DNA from: Craterostigma plantagineum | Lineage: Eukaryota; Streptophyta; Magnoliopsida; Lamiales; Linderniaceae | Length of the DNA stretch: 64,000 bases | NCBI GenBank assembly: GCA_027422505.1 | Contig: JAPQWV010000012.1 | Coordinates: forward strand, 22,728,001-22,792,000 | Reading direction: 5' to 3' | Part shown: positions 44,735-56,212 of the stretch, piece by piece | How the letters are laid out: each line of letters begins with the position of its first letter | Position numbering within the stretch: position 1 is the first letter of the stretch | Position numbers and translations under genes: made by a program | The notes under the pieces: model-generated | Seen by the model: the letters and a program-made list of their open reading frames with translations, nothing else | Told to the model about the DNA's origin: nothing | Databases searched by the model: none

Positions 44735-45657
44735 TTTACTTAAAAGTTGAGTACGATTCAATTTGGATTGATTATCTTAATTGTGAGAACTGTGGGACAA
44801 AAAACACGAATTAGGATATTAACTATGTTGAAAGTCGATGTCATTTCATAAATGAAAATGAGGTTCGCATTTGATTCAGATAGGTGTTTTTTGAATTTTA
44901 ATTTTTGATATCTAATAAAAAAATAAGTCTTTTGAGTGTGTGATTGTGGTGGGGTGATGATAAACTTGTAAGGGAGGTTACATAATTTGCAAAAGAGAGA
45001 GTCGTATTTCCTGAGATTCAGAAAAATGATTGCGGAAAACAATAATGATCTAAAAAATATATGTCGCATCATCATTGATACGATACGATATAAATTTAAT
45101 GTCAATTTAAAATCGTAGTAGTAGTTACTATAGTTAGTTGTGTTGTTGACCTGCTGATTTTTATATGATTGCGGGAGACTCCCACAATTGTGACTAACTA
45201 TATATGGTCAATAAATAATGAACCACGATGTGGGGTGATAAAAATTTTCAAATACGTTAATATTAATCAGATCTACTTCGCGAGCTACAAATATGAAATT
45301 TCGGGCGAAGAGTTTTTATGGTTCTATATATATTTGAAATATTTATAAAATTATATTTTATATATTAATATATGCTTTTTTTTCGACCACATGCCCAAAG
45401 GTGCATATGAGATCGCTCCATAAATCAAAATTCTTCAACTTTGAATATTCTTGAATAAAAGTTGAGTAAAAGTAAAGGAGTAAAAAGATTAGAAAACAGA
45501 ATATCGAACTACTTTATTTCATTTTGTTTTTCAATTGGCAGAGAAATATTCTTGTTTGGATGCATAGCTTATTAGCTTCTATGACAGCTTTAAATATTCA
45601 CCTCCTCAATTGGTTTGAATCTTCTATCTCGAAAGCATATATAATAATAGTAATATA

Positions 45658-45692
<35 letters not shown>
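44735..45692. other. unassigned AT-rich sequence
   Basis: No gene is recognised. The minus-strand frame at 44758-45105 has no domain, and the plus-strand frame at 45524-45721 runs into a TA/GA microsatellite. Confidence 0.4.
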
Positions 45693-45704
<12 letters not shown>

Positions 45705-46449
45705 GTGTTTGCTATAGTTAGTACTGTCAAAACGGGCCGGCGGGCCGGCCCGTAGCACGCCAAAGCCCGCCAGTGGCGGGGTGGGCGCGGCTAAGCCCGC
45801 CTCCTGGCGGGCCTGGAAATTTAAGGCCCGCCCGTCTGCGGGCAGGTAGCGGGCCTGGCGGGCTTAGCCCGCCAATTTAAAAAAAATAAGAAAAAGTAAG
45901 AGAAAATAATAAAAAATAGGAAAAATAATATAAAAATAGTAAAAAATAAGCAAAAATAAGGAATTTAAGTTGGAAATTCTTATTATACACCCCGCCCCGC
46001 CAAAGCCCGCGGCCCGCGCGGCATGCCCGTAAAAATGGCGGGGCGGGGCGCGCGGGCCCGCGGGCTGCGGGCCCGTTTGACAGCTCTAGCTATGGTGTCC
46101 ACTTACCGTGAGCAGCCACCGTGAGCACCATAGCTGATTTCCCAATTACAGCTCATTTTGTCCCACTCCGGCGTGTCATCACCTCCGCCGCCCTCTTAGC
46201 TTTCTCATAACATCCGTTGTCCATCTTCCACGCACTCATCTATCAGAAATTCATATTATACAACAACATTCTCGTACATAGCTGAGATGATGAATTTATG
46301 ATAAATGAGTGCGTGGAAGATGGACAACGGATGTAGTGAGGAAGCTAAAAGGGGCGGCAGGGGTGATAGCATCGCCGGAGTGGGAGATCAGCTATGGTGC
46401 TCACAGTGGTTGCTGACGGTAGGTGGGCACCATAACAAACCTCTCTCTA
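45693..46449. mobile_element. foldback MITE in a (TA)n tract, interrupted by a hAT MITE
   Basis: The arms AGAGAGAGGTGTTTGCTAT and, inverted at the right, AGAGAGAGGTTTGTTATGG continue as about 170-bp near-perfect inverted repeats (including CATCTTCCACGCACTCAT and its complement) separated by about 60 bp. Both outer flanks are TA repeats. The left arm is split at 45711-45718 by the hAT MITE at 45719-46088. No ORF is seen. Confidence 0.85.
45719..46088. mobile_element. hAT-type MITE, 370 bp, GC-rich ends, nested
   Basis: TAGTACTGTCAAAACGGGCC...GGCCCGTTTGACAGCTCTA is flanked by GCTATAGT and GCTATGGT (7 of 8 match). It has the same end sequence and GC-rich/AT-core layout as the element at 43503. 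Confidence 0.88.
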
Positions 46450-46931
46450 TATATATATTCAATTATTGATGTCGAATATAAATTTAACAAAAAAATTATT
46501 GTAACATTCTCTAACCGGGACATATTATTGTAACAAAAAAATTAATAGCCTAACTGACAACCGCCGGTTAGGCTAACCGTCAACCGGGGGCAGCTAACAG
46601 TCTACCGCCTCCGGACGGTTAGACGCGCCAACCGCCGGTTACTATAGTCAGGTTTGAATAAGTGTTCGGTATATTATTTGGTCGAATTATATATCGAAAT
46701 ATAGTATATAATGCACTTATGAAAAATGTATTAGAACATTTTACGAAAAAAATATGTTACAAAAATTTAATTGAACCAATTACAAAAAGTTCGGGTATAT
46801 TATTTGGTCGGATTATGTAATACAAAAATGTAGTATATAAGGCTAACTAGCCGTTGTAACCGCCAGTTACATTACAACAGCTAGTTTATCTTTTTCATTT
46901 TTTTTATATTACAACGACTAGTTCATTTGAT

Positions 46932-46962
<31 letters not shown>

Positions 46963-47385
46963 TATATATAGTTTAAAACTTCTAACCGCCGGTTAACCGC
47001 CTAATCGGCGGTTGGTCCGGATCAACCGCCCCGTAACCGGTACCTAATCGTAACGTAACCGGCGGTTACCCGGTGTAACCGCCGGTTACAGTCGAAAATG
47101 GGCAAGTCTACCTCAAAATTCGTAATATGTTATCTTAAAAAAAACAAAAAATATATTGTATAGTTTTTACCTTCGTAATTTTTGCACAAGCTATATTAAA
47201 CGCAGCAGCCCAATAAATAAATAAAATTGGTAATTCGAAAAAGAATAAGGAAAGGTGCTATTCATTATCGTGTTTGTTTTGGGGTGTTATTTCATTTTGC
47301 ATATAAATATGATATTATAATATTGTGTTTTGTCTTATCACGGTCATGTGTGGGGTGATATTGCGTAAATGTCATATTTAACACT
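46450..47385. repeat. unassigned repeat with AACCGCCGGTTA motifs
   Basis: About 46555-46640 and 46980-47095 are both dense in ACCGCCGGTTA-type near-palindromes around an AT-rich middle, ending GGGCAAGTCTA at about 47107. The layout resembles a hAT MITE, but no matching left terminus or 8-bp duplication was found. A (TA)n tract lies at about 46934-46972. The remainder is featureless. Confidence 0.5.
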
Positions 47386-47393
47386 ACGAATAC

Positions 47394-47804
47394 TAGAGCT
47401 GACAATATAGCCCGCGCCCGCCCCGCCCCGCCGCCAAAAGGGCGGGGCTGGCTGAGATTTTTTCAGGCCCGCCTAAGGGCGGGCCGCGGGTCTGGCGGGG
47501 CGGGTTAGCCCGCGGGCTGGCCCGCCAATAATAAAAAAATATATATTAATTATAAATATATTTATATATAATATATAATTGTTTTGGTAAGATTTATTAT
47601 AGAATTAATTATAAATTAACTGATATTTTCTGAAGTTAAAATATATTAAAAATATATTTTTTATTATTTTTTTTTATTTTCAGGTTTTATTTTTTTATTT
47701 TTTTATATCGGGCTAAGCCCGCCAACTCCGCCCCGCCCCGCCAGTGGGCGTGCTTTGGCGGGCTATGGTCCAGCCCGGCCCGCCGACCCCTTTTGACAGG
47801 TCTA
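47394..47804. mobile_element. hAT-type MITE, 411 bp, GC-rich ends
   Basis: A perfect 8-bp duplication ACGAATAC (47386-47393 and 47805-47812) flanks TAGAGCTGACAATATAGCCCG...TTTTGACAGGTCTA. The ends are rich in CCCGCCCCGCC and the core is AT-rich. Confidence 0.9.
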
Positions 47805-47812
47805 ACGAATAC

Positions 47813-48324
47813 TATATAGATAATGTGGATTACTATTATTTATATATATATCTATATATATTGAGATGATATTTACATAATCATTATTACTATTTTAATG
47901 TTGAGTTTAAATTTTTTTAAGAATTAACAATAAGTTTTTTGTATAGTTATTCAATATAATTATTTGTTATTAAATATATTATTTTAAGATTTAAATAGTT
48001 TTAGTTATATAATTTAAAATACTAATAAGGATATTTTAGGTATAGATGCACTAAACTAAGGGTTAATGTTGTCTAAATAAAAATTTGGAAGTTCATCCCT
48101 TCACCTAGCATTTTCGGGGTGATCCGAAAGGTAGAAAATCATCACATTTTCATCATAAGTGATCCATCATTAAGTGATAAGAGGATTACGATGATGTTTT
48201 GGATGATAACCCCAACACAAACACCCCTTAGCGGATAATCATTTTCTGTACAGAAGAAGATAAAAAAAAAATTGAGAACATTACAACAAATATATCAAAA
48301 CAAAGTACTTGAATAATCTTTTCT
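47813..48324. other. 3' flank of the Nudix gene
   Basis: No gene is recognised. It holds AT-rich sequence and a short TATATA run at 47842-47862. Confidence 0.4.
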
Positions 48325-49760
48325 TCATTTTGGGCTCGACGACGACGATGATACAAGTCTGCTGGCGAATTTCTCTAATGCTTCTTTCATCCACCATTGC
48401 TCGCACATCTCTCTAGCTTCGTCTATAGTTATCTAAAATAACAAAGACAGACCGTAACTAATTAAAATATTTCGTCGACATAAAATTAATAAAGAAAATG
48501 AATAAAATAATTACTCACCCATTTTCTTCTACGAAAAGAAACCTCTGGCCAAAGCTCAAGTTGTTGAGTTACGAGCAAAGGAAACATACAACCCTCACGA
48601 TATAACTCATGGCTTTTGCTCTTAAATCTCCATCTACCTAATTCACACTGCATATTTAGTAAAAGATATAAATAAGTTAGATTCCATGTCCATCAATGAC
48701 TAAATCTAATGAAGACTAGCTAAACCAACATAGATAACTTTGTTGGTTAATTTTTGCAATAATGCCTTGATTTATATATACTCATTTATATAAAAAAACT
48801 TGCAAGTCAGTACTCCTGTCAGAAATTTTTTTATGTAAGTACCCGTTCGATTGTGTGTCCATTTTCCCAGTCTTGACGTACATTTTTTATATGTGTATTA
48901 TGTACCACGTCACACGTTTATATAGTACCCACATATGGTACATATGTACGTTCTATATGGTACCTTAATGTGTATATAATGTACCATTTTCTCACTGTAT
49001 TACGTACCACAATATGTTTCTCTATGATACCTAAATGTATTCTATGACGTACCAATGTCCAAAAAACATTTATTCTAATATGTACTTACATATAAAAAAA
49101 ATCTGACAGGGTACGGACTTGCGAATTTTTTATATAATTGAGTATTTTTCTGTAGATTCCCCTATCAAAATTGCATATGATCCTTGGTTGAATAATAATT
49201 TCAAACCATCACGTTCATAATTTGGCTAAAAGGGTAATCTCAAGACATATATCTTTTGCAAGACTTATAACCTTACTAAATTGAAATTAATTTCTAATAA
49301 CATATGTGTTTACATACCTCAACCTGACCAAGAACACCAGCCTCCTCTAAAGACTCACGAGAAGCTGCTTCTTCTAGGGTTTCATCGAGTTCCCAACCTC
49401 CCTATAAATTATCAGTTAAAAATCTTAAAACAATTAAATTACGTATATTTCTACACATGCCTTTAATTATTACAATACACTCACCTTTGGAAACATCATT
49501 GCATGGCCTTTTCTTGAGCTAATTACGAGAACTTCAACCTCGTCTTCATTGCCGCAATAACGGCCATCTTTATATCGATAAGGAATACATCTGCAAACAG
49601 ATAGATAACAACAGTTTATATATATAACATATTGTAAGTTAATAGTACGTGGGAAAATAAACGAAAAAGAATAAATTAAAATTTACCCAACGACGAGCCT
49701 ACTATTATCTGCGTTGTATCTCTGCAAATGCCTCCCTGTTCTAGCAATCATAGTCACCAT
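48325..49760 (-). CDS. Nudix hydrolase, five exons (plant NUDT4/17/18/21-type)
   Basis: Minus-strand exons are 49760-49687, 49590-49485, 49401-49318, 48647-48519 and 48432-48325. All introns are GT-AG and phases agree, giving 166 aa. Exon 1 encodes MVTMIARTGRHLQRY. Exon 3 carries a complete Nudix box, GGWELDE-T-LEEAASRES-LEEAGV, matching GX5EX7REUXEEXGU with Ser at the usually hydrophobic U. The glutamates bind the divalent metal used to cleave nucleoside-diphosphate-linked substrates; the substrate cannot be read from sequence. The ending CEQWWMKEALEKFA is typical of this small plant group. No clear transit peptide is seen. Intron 3 (49317-48648) contains a 362-bp MITE. The model is inferred by eye. 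Confidence 0.9.
48781..49142. mobile_element. MITE with long TIRs inside a Nudix intron, 362 bp
   Basis: Left CTCATTTATATAAAAAAACT and right (inverted) CTCAATTATATAAAAAATTC arms continue as imperfect inverted repeats of about 60 bp, including CAAGTC(A/C)GTAC and CTGTCAGA. TA flanks both sides (48779-48780 and 49143-49144), so a Tc1/mariner-type element is likely. It contains several GGTAC(C/A)-TATATG variants and no ORF. Confidence 0.75.
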
Positions 49761-50619
49761 TATTTATTACAAGAACTAAAATAAATGTATGTTTGCTGCC
49801 TTGAATATGCTAGTCAAGCAAACAATAGAAATGCATATGAATTGATATGTATATATATAGATATGAATATAGAAATATATGTATACAAATACAAGGAACC
49901 GAATGAGACCGGGCATATAATATAAAATTCAAAACAGGGAAGAAGCAAGAAAAGGTGGGCGTTGTGTGTGCTTCATATATAATTATTATTATTTATTTCT
50001 ATTAAACTTTTTTGTTTGTTTTTCGGTGTAAGTATTTGTTTTTGAATGAGTGTGCACATCAATAAGTTCGATAGGGGTCAATAAGTAAATAAATAAATAT
50101 ATGAAGTGAAGGTAGACGCGTCAACGTCTCGTGCGAAAGAAGTCCAAATTGTGGTCTACCTTTGGAAAGTTTCCTTGATGTTTCTTTCAAAAAGAAAACA
50201 TTAATCCATTAATGTAAGAAAATATGATTAAAAAAAAGTTATATTATTTGGCTCAGTGTTAGAATTTTCACTTGTATGATGCGGATGAAATCAAACTGCA
50301 CTATCCCTATTAGATCGAGCTTATCACATCTCGGACTTGATAAATAAATTGAGGCAAAATATTAGGTTCCTTTTCTTGTCACTCCAACTCAAGTTTAATT
50401 CCTCTTTTGGATTATTGATTTTTTTTTTAATTATAATGTTTCGGATATTGAAGTTTTGATTCAAAAAAATAGTGCTGGTCATTGACTAGCTAATGAACGA
50501 AATAAATAATTAAATAAATATATGTACTGTTTGACCGTTATTGTGAAACTGTCACTGCACCATTATGTAGACTACTCCAAATACATATCAGCCCACAGCA
50601 CATATATATATATATATAT
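49761..50619. other. upstream region of the Nudix gene and intergenic sequence
   Basis: A TATATATA run at about 49847-49858, some 90 bp before the Nudix start on the minus strand, is a candidate TATA. No gene is recognised in the remainder. Confidence 0.35.
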
Positions 50620-50961
50620 AGAGGTTTGCTATGGTACCCATCTATCATGAGCAACCACTGTGAGCGCCGATTTTGCAATTACAGCTCATTTTCTCTCACT
50701 CCGGCAATGCCATCACCTCCGCCGCCACTCTTAGCTTCCTCATAACCTCCGTTGTCCATCTTCCACGCACTTATTTATCAGAAATTCATCATCAACTAGG
50801 TACGAGAAAATTGCAGTATAATAAATTTTTTGATAAATGAGTGCGTGGAAGATGGACAACGGAGGTTATGAGGAAGCTAAGAGCGGCGGCGGAGGTGATG
50901 GCATTGCCGGGAGAAAATGAGCTGTAATTGCGAAATCATCTGAGCACCATATCAAACCTCT
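50620..50961. mobile_element. foldback MITE, 342 bp, in a (TA)n tract
   Basis: It runs AGAGGTTTGCTATGGT...ACCATATCAAACCTCT with arms of about 140 bp. The central stem pairs TGTCCATCTTCCACGCACT with its complement near-perfectly around a loop of about 50 bp. Both flanks are TATATATA. It belongs to the same family as 45693-46449. Confidence 0.88.
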
Positions 50962-50975
50962 ATATATATATATAT

Positions 50976-51007
<32 letters not shown>

Positions 51008-51011
51008 TGAT

Positions 51012-51300
51012 GAGGTTTGCGATGGTACCCACCTACCGTGAGCAACCACCGTGAGCACCATAAGCAAATCTCTCAATTATTTGCTTTTTTCGATTCTCAA
51101 CACCGCCAACACCTCCGTAGACCCTGTCATATCCATCGCTAACCTAAACCGCCCTCTCCAACACGTTAATTTTTTTCGAAAATCATCACATCGGTGCGTA
51201 GTCCACAGTGCATAAGTAATAATTAATTTTCTTAAAAATTTGTGTTTGAAATAGCGATTTAGGATAGCAAATGATATGACAGGGTCTACGGAGGTGTTGA
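51012..51300. mobile_element. composite foldback element between TA tracts
   Basis: The left 65 bp (GAGGTTTGCGATGGTACCCA) match the arm of the foldback family at 50620, but the opposite arm is absent. Inside it a second hairpin pairs 51108-51154 (CAACACCTCCGTAGACCCTG) with 51248-51300. The right edge meets the TA tract that borders the viral segment. Confidence 0.7.
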
Positions 51301-51320
51301 ATATATATATATATATATAA
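51301..51320. repeat. (TA)n tract at the left edge of the viral segment
   Basis: About 20 bp of TA repeat directly before the viral coding frame opens at 51323. The counterpart is at 58762-58794. Confidence 0.9.
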
Positions 51321-51322
51321 TT

Positions 51323-51901
51323 ACATTAAATGTCAAAACTCATGGATATAATTATGCTCCGGGATCGGAAGTAATATGTATCTGTTATAGAATTTATTAT
51401 AAGCCTTTATATACGCTGAATCCTCAGTGCAAAATTGTTGATAAACCAATCAACGAAACGGTTTTAATAGAAACTAATTTTGGTAGATCTAATATTACAA
51501 CTCGAAGATCTATAAAATGGGAAGAAATACAATTTCCTGAAAATTGGATAATCGAAAGAGCTATGCCTCTTCAACCTAGAATTAAAAATAATCCTACTCA
51601 GATAATACAAACAACAGATGGATCAGTTCAAATTCAATTCGAACAAAATCAAAGATCTATCAAAACTCCTAGATCTAGAATGACAAGATCAGCTTCTTCT
51701 CATTATCATATATCACCATGTGATTATATGATAAAATCTCCTTCCAGAGCTTCGACCTCTCAAATTAGAGAATCAGTCTCTAGTGATTATTCTCAAAATA
51801 AAGTAGAAGAATTAAGAATTAATTCAGATAATATTGTTCATGGAGTTTTTAAAAATCAAGACGAGGAAATAACCGAGTCAGAAATGGATTTTCATGTTTG
51901 A
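51323..51901 (+). pseudogene. viral movement-protein C-terminal part (5'-truncated)
   Basis: The frame is open from the TA tract at 51323 to the stop at 51899-51901. The first ATG (51563) is internal and would miss conserved upstream residues such as NYAPGSEV and IKWEEIQFPENW. These look like the C-terminal part of a 30K-type caulimovirid movement protein, which moves virus between cells through plasmodesmata. The tail is Ser/Arg-rich with little structure. The N-terminal half is absent from the segment. The stop overlaps the next ATG as TGATG. Confidence 0.7.
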
Positions 51902-52176
51902 TGGATTTGAAACCCAAAATTGATTTCAGTCCGGGATCACCGGCAAGAAAGAAAATAAATCAAGAATTTAATTTACCCAAATGGGAACTTTTCAGAAAAT
52001 GGTTCTTTGGAAATATTGATAAAGAAGATAAAATTATTTTCCAAGACGAATTTTATAATGATTTGTCAAAAAAGAATGAAATGTTACCTTTTATTCCTTG
52101 GTTTTTAGAAAAATATTTTAAAAACATGATTTCAGTTCTTGAAAGAAATTCTGAACTTTCAACGGGAAAAATTTAA
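51901..52176 (+). pseudogene. viral ORF following the movement protein, N-terminal piece
   Basis: It starts at the ATG at 51901 inside the previous stop (TGATG). The 91 residues include LPKWELFRKWFFGNIDKED, a tryptophan/lysine-rich stretch, and then break at about 52175 in an A5 run, after which similarity resumes in another frame. It is the likely start of the coat-protein region. Confidence 0.65.
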
Positions 52177-52208
52177 ATTCGATTTACCCTCCTCAAACTA
52201 GTTTCCAA

Positions 52209-52964
52209 ATGGAAAAAGAAAATGAAATAAGATATTTTAATGCTTTTCAAAAATTATTTGAAAACGATACGCTCACTGTAACTATAAGTCATATTAATTG
52301 TCTTTTAAAACAACAAAATTATACAAATATGAATGTTATTGTTTTAGGTGAACAAATTTCTTTATTAAAGAAAAATATTGAAGAAATTTCGTCTTCAGTA
52401 AAAGAAATAAAAAATCATCTTTTAAAAGATAAAGCTAAAATTGAAAAGGTAGATATTGCCTCTCCAAGTATTCAGCCTCCTCCTGAAATTATTGATTTTA
52501 AATTAAAATCAATTTCTCATATTGAAAATCTGCTCGAAGAAAAACTTAAGGATTTAAAACTTAATAATTTGAGTGAAGAATTTGAAAATCGAATGGAAAA
52601 TTCTGATAGTATTCAGGATATTCAAAACACATTTAATGAAGAAATTAATAAATTAAAGCATATAAAATATGCAGATAGGCCAACTCAAAGTAAATATTAT
52701 TACCCTAGGCCTACTCCTCAAGATATCTTGTTCGAAGAACAAGAGTTTATGCTCAATAATTCGTATAGTGGTAGAAGTATATACGAATGGAATTTAGACG
52801 GTTATACTGAAAGACAAATCTATAATATGATTCATAGGATGCTTATTACTATTTGCAAAGCTAATCAAAATAATGATAAAGCTGTTGCGAAAATGATTGT
52901 CGCTGGCTTTACTGGTCAGTTAAAAGGATGGTGGGATAACTATTTATCTCAACATGAAAGATGA
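52209..52964 (+). pseudogene. viral coat/gag-like region, central piece
   Basis: The 251-residue frame is open but begins and ends at frameshifts (about 52177 and 52964). Residues about 30-150 are Lys/Glu/Leu-rich and strongly helical, suggesting a coiled coil. The end (YEWNLDGYTERQIYNMIHRM, then AGFTGQLKGWWDNYL) is a capsid-like core resembling retroelement Gag. Capsid protein packages the viral DNA. The fragment cannot be a complete protein. Confidence 0.7.
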
Positions 52965-53645
52965 TATTTATCAAACTATTAAAGAAGAAAATGGTCAACA
53001 AGTTGATAATGTTGTTTATACACTGTGTAAATATCATTGAACATTTCACAGGCCGATGGTCTGATAATTCTGAAAATATCAGAACTCTTCTTCAAATCTT
53101 AGGTGTAAAACCCTTACATCCTTTAGATGGTATAAGGATACTTTCCTTAGTCGAGTTATGGAACTCCCTGAGTCAAATAGTACTCACTGGAAGTCTAAAT
53201 TTATAGACGGTCTACCTTCACTCTTTGCAGAAAGAGTAAGGAATAACCTTAGGAAAGGAGAATCAAGTGTTGATTATAACGCCTATACCTACGGTAAACT
53301 TATAGGAACTTGCATACAGGAAGGTTTAGCCTTATGCAATGAAATAAAATTAAATAAACAAGTCAAGAGACATTCTCTAGACGAAAAGAAACAATTAGGA
53401 GAATTCTGTAGCCAATTTGGCATGGAAAATCCCTCTACGAGTAAAACTCGTAAGGAACATAAAACTAAAAATATTCTTCTAAACAATATGAAAAAAGAAG
53501 ATTTAGAAAATCAAAAAGAAGAGAACAAAAAATTTTAAAAGATAATAAAAATTATCAATATAGGAACAAATTTCCTCCAATTATTTGTCGAAAATGTGGA
53601 AAAGTAGGTCATAAAGCTAGTACTTGCTGGACAAAAAAAAAATAG
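52965..53645 (+). pseudogene. viral coat/gag-like region, C-terminal piece with zinc knuckle
   Basis: The best pieces lie in successive frames: about 53035-53160 (EHFTGRWSDNSENIRTLL), 53158-53538 (HWKSKFIDGLPSLFAERV, YGKLIGTCIQEGLALCNEI) and a CCHC knuckle at about 53586-53634 (CRKCGKVGHKASTC). Breaks are near 52964, 53030, 53150 and in the A-rich run at 53530-53560. The knuckle is typical of nucleic-acid-binding coat proteins in this group. Confidence 0.75.
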
Positions 53646-54539
53646 TTTAGAAATCGATAATGAATTAAAAGAAACATTATCAAAAATTCTCTTAAACTCT
53701 GATAATGAATCAGAATATTTCTCAAACGATGAAAATAATAATATCATTGAAGATATTTCGTCATCATGAGAATCTGATGAATGCCAAAATTGTCAGATAG
53801 GACAATCTTGCTCTAAGAATATAGATAGTTCAGAATCTGAATTAGAAGATAATAATTTATATCAAAATATATCTCAATTTCAAGAAATAAATGTTCTTGA
53901 TAATAATCTTCTCGAAATATAAAAGAAACAGAAGATCCAGATTTAAAAAATCTGATTATTAAAAGAATTATTCAAAAAGAAGAAGAAACTTCTAAAGAAG
54001 TTATTCCTAAATCTGAACCTTATAGTATGTCCGAAGTAATGAAATTACTTCATAATAAAAATAAATTTAAAATTGAATCTCCTTCTAATATTAGAGATTT
54101 AACACTCGAAATTACGAATCTCAAAACTGAAATTAAACATTTAAAATTAAGTCATATTGATCTTGAAAGAAGATTTTCTAAATTAGAAAAAGGACAAGAT
54201 GTTGTTGAAGAATTTACTAACGAAGAATTCGCTAGTAGTTCGAAAAATGTTGAAAATGATAATTATCTTTCAACTTTAGAAGTAATCACTTCTCAAAAAT
54301 GGTTAGTAAAAATTTCATTACTAATCGATGGAAATTTTCAGAAAAATCTGATTGCACTAATTGATAGTGGAGCTGATTTAAATTGTATCCAAGAAGGAAT
54401 AATTCCTACCCAATATTTCCATAAAACAACTCATTCTCTTAGCTCTGCAAGCGGAGAAAAGTTGCAAATTAATTACAAAATTTCTAAGGCCTTTATTGTA
54501 AAAATAATGTTTGTATTCCTACGTCATTTTTACTTGTAA
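53646..54539 (+). pseudogene. viral aspartic protease region
   Basis: After an acidic linker with at least one stop (about 53767), the frame 54027-54539 is open for 170 residues. It has a leucine-rich helical stretch (TNLKTEIKHLKLSHIDLERR) and then the retroviral-type active site LIDSGADLN at about 54357-54383. This enzyme would cut the viral polyprotein. The frame breaks near 54510, before the RT. Confidence 0.75.
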
Positions 54540-55800
54540 GAATATTACGAACCAAGTAATTCTTGGAATTCCTTTTCTTAGGAAAATATTTCTATTAAAA
54601 ATATTGATGAATATGGATTTAAAGGAAGCTTCGAAAATAAAGAAGTATACTTTGAATTCATTACAGAACTTTTTTCTAGGATTCTTAATGAAATTAAGGA
54701 TTCTATCCTTATCAAGGCAAAAGAAAATCAGGTAAATTACCTTAAACAAGAAATCAGTATACTTACGATTGAGGATAAACTCCAAAATCCTAAGTTACAA
54801 GAAAAAATTAAATTATTATATAATAAATTTACGTTGCAGATATGTAACGATCTTCCTAATGTTTTTTGGAATAGAAAGAAACATATAGTTTCTTTACCAT
54901 ATGAAGATGATTTTAGTGAGAAAAATATTCCCACTAAAGCTCGTCCTTGTCAAATGAATTCTGAATTATTAGAATTATGTAAAAAGAAATAACTTCTCTT
55001 TTACAGAAAGGTTTAATAAAACCTTCGAAATCACCTTGGTCATGCACTGCTTTCTATGTTAATAATCATGCCGAAAAGGAAAGGGGAGCACTAAGGTTAG
55101 TTATTAATTATAAACCTTTAAATAAGGTTTTGACATGGATTAGGTATCCTATTCCAAATAAAAAAGATTTTTTAGATCGATTATTTAATGCAATTATATT
55201 TTCAAAATTTGATTTAAAATCAAGATTTTGGCAAATTCAAATTGCTGAAAAAGACAGATATAAAACTGTTTTTACAATCCCAATTGGACAATTTGAATGG
55301 AACGTTATGCCTTTTGGTTTAAAAACGCTCCTTCTGAATTTCAAAATATTATGAATGATATTTTTATTCCTTACAGTAATTTTATTATCGTTTATATTGA
55401 TGATATTTTAATCTTTTCCAAAGGCATTGAAACTCATTTCAAACATCTTGATATTTTCAAGAAAATTGTTATTCAAAATGGATTAGTTATATCTAGCCCA
55501 AAAATGGTTTTATTCCAAACTAAAGTTAGATTTTTGGGTCACATTATTGAAAAGGGTAATGTTAATCCTATCAATAGAAGTACTGAGTTTGCGTCAAAAT
55601 TTCCCGATCAAATTCTTGATAAAACTCAGCTTCAAAGATTTTTAGGGAGTCTTAATTATATTTCTCCATACTATAAAAATCTTGCAATTGATACATCTAT
55701 TTTATACGATAGATTGAAAAAGATTCCTTGTCAGTGGACAAATAGTCACACTGAAGTTGTTAGAAAAATTAAAAATAAGGTTACGCATTTCCATGTTTGA
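54540..55800 (+). pseudogene. viral reverse transcriptase (broken)
   Basis: The N-terminal part is scattered over frames from about 54540. 55130-55354 carries FDLKSRFWQIQIAEKDRYKT. A frameshift near 55320 passes to 55297-55800, which carries the catalytic YIDDIL at about 55392-55409 and LGSLNYISPYYKN. RT copies the viral pregenomic RNA into DNA. Both catalytic aspartates of the box are present, but the domain is interrupted at least twice. Confidence 0.85.
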
Positions 55801-56212
55801 TGCTTGCTAACCCTAATTGGCAAAACATTATTGAGACTGATGCGTCGATTTAGGTTTTGGAGGAATCTTAAAACAAGTTTCTCCAGAAGATAAGAAAGAA
55901 TATTTAGTTAGATTCCATTCAGGGAAATGGAATAATGCTCAGAAAAATTACGCTACTATAGCTAGAGAAGTACTTGCTATTGTTAAGTGCGTTCTTAAAT
56001 TTCAAGATGATTTATATAATCAAAAGTTTTTAATAAAAACTGATTGTCAAGCTGCAAAATTTATGTTTTTGAAAGATTTTAAGCACGATGTTTCTAAACA
56101 AATGTTTGCGAGATGGCAGGCTCATTTAGCCCCATTTGATTTTGAAATAATTTATAAGAAAGGAAGTGATAATAGCCTTTCAGATTATCTAGCTCGTGAA
56201 TATCTTTTATGA
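55801..56212 (+). pseudogene. viral RNase H
   Basis: After a frameshift near 55850 one frame runs to 56212 with FGGILKQVSPEDKKEY, ATIAREVLAIVKC (catalytic Glu), IKTDCQAAKFM (catalytic Asp) and LSDYLAREYLL. The end is typical of the last pol domain in Caulimoviridae. The stop TGA (56210-56212) overlaps the next start as ATGA. Confidence 0.8.
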
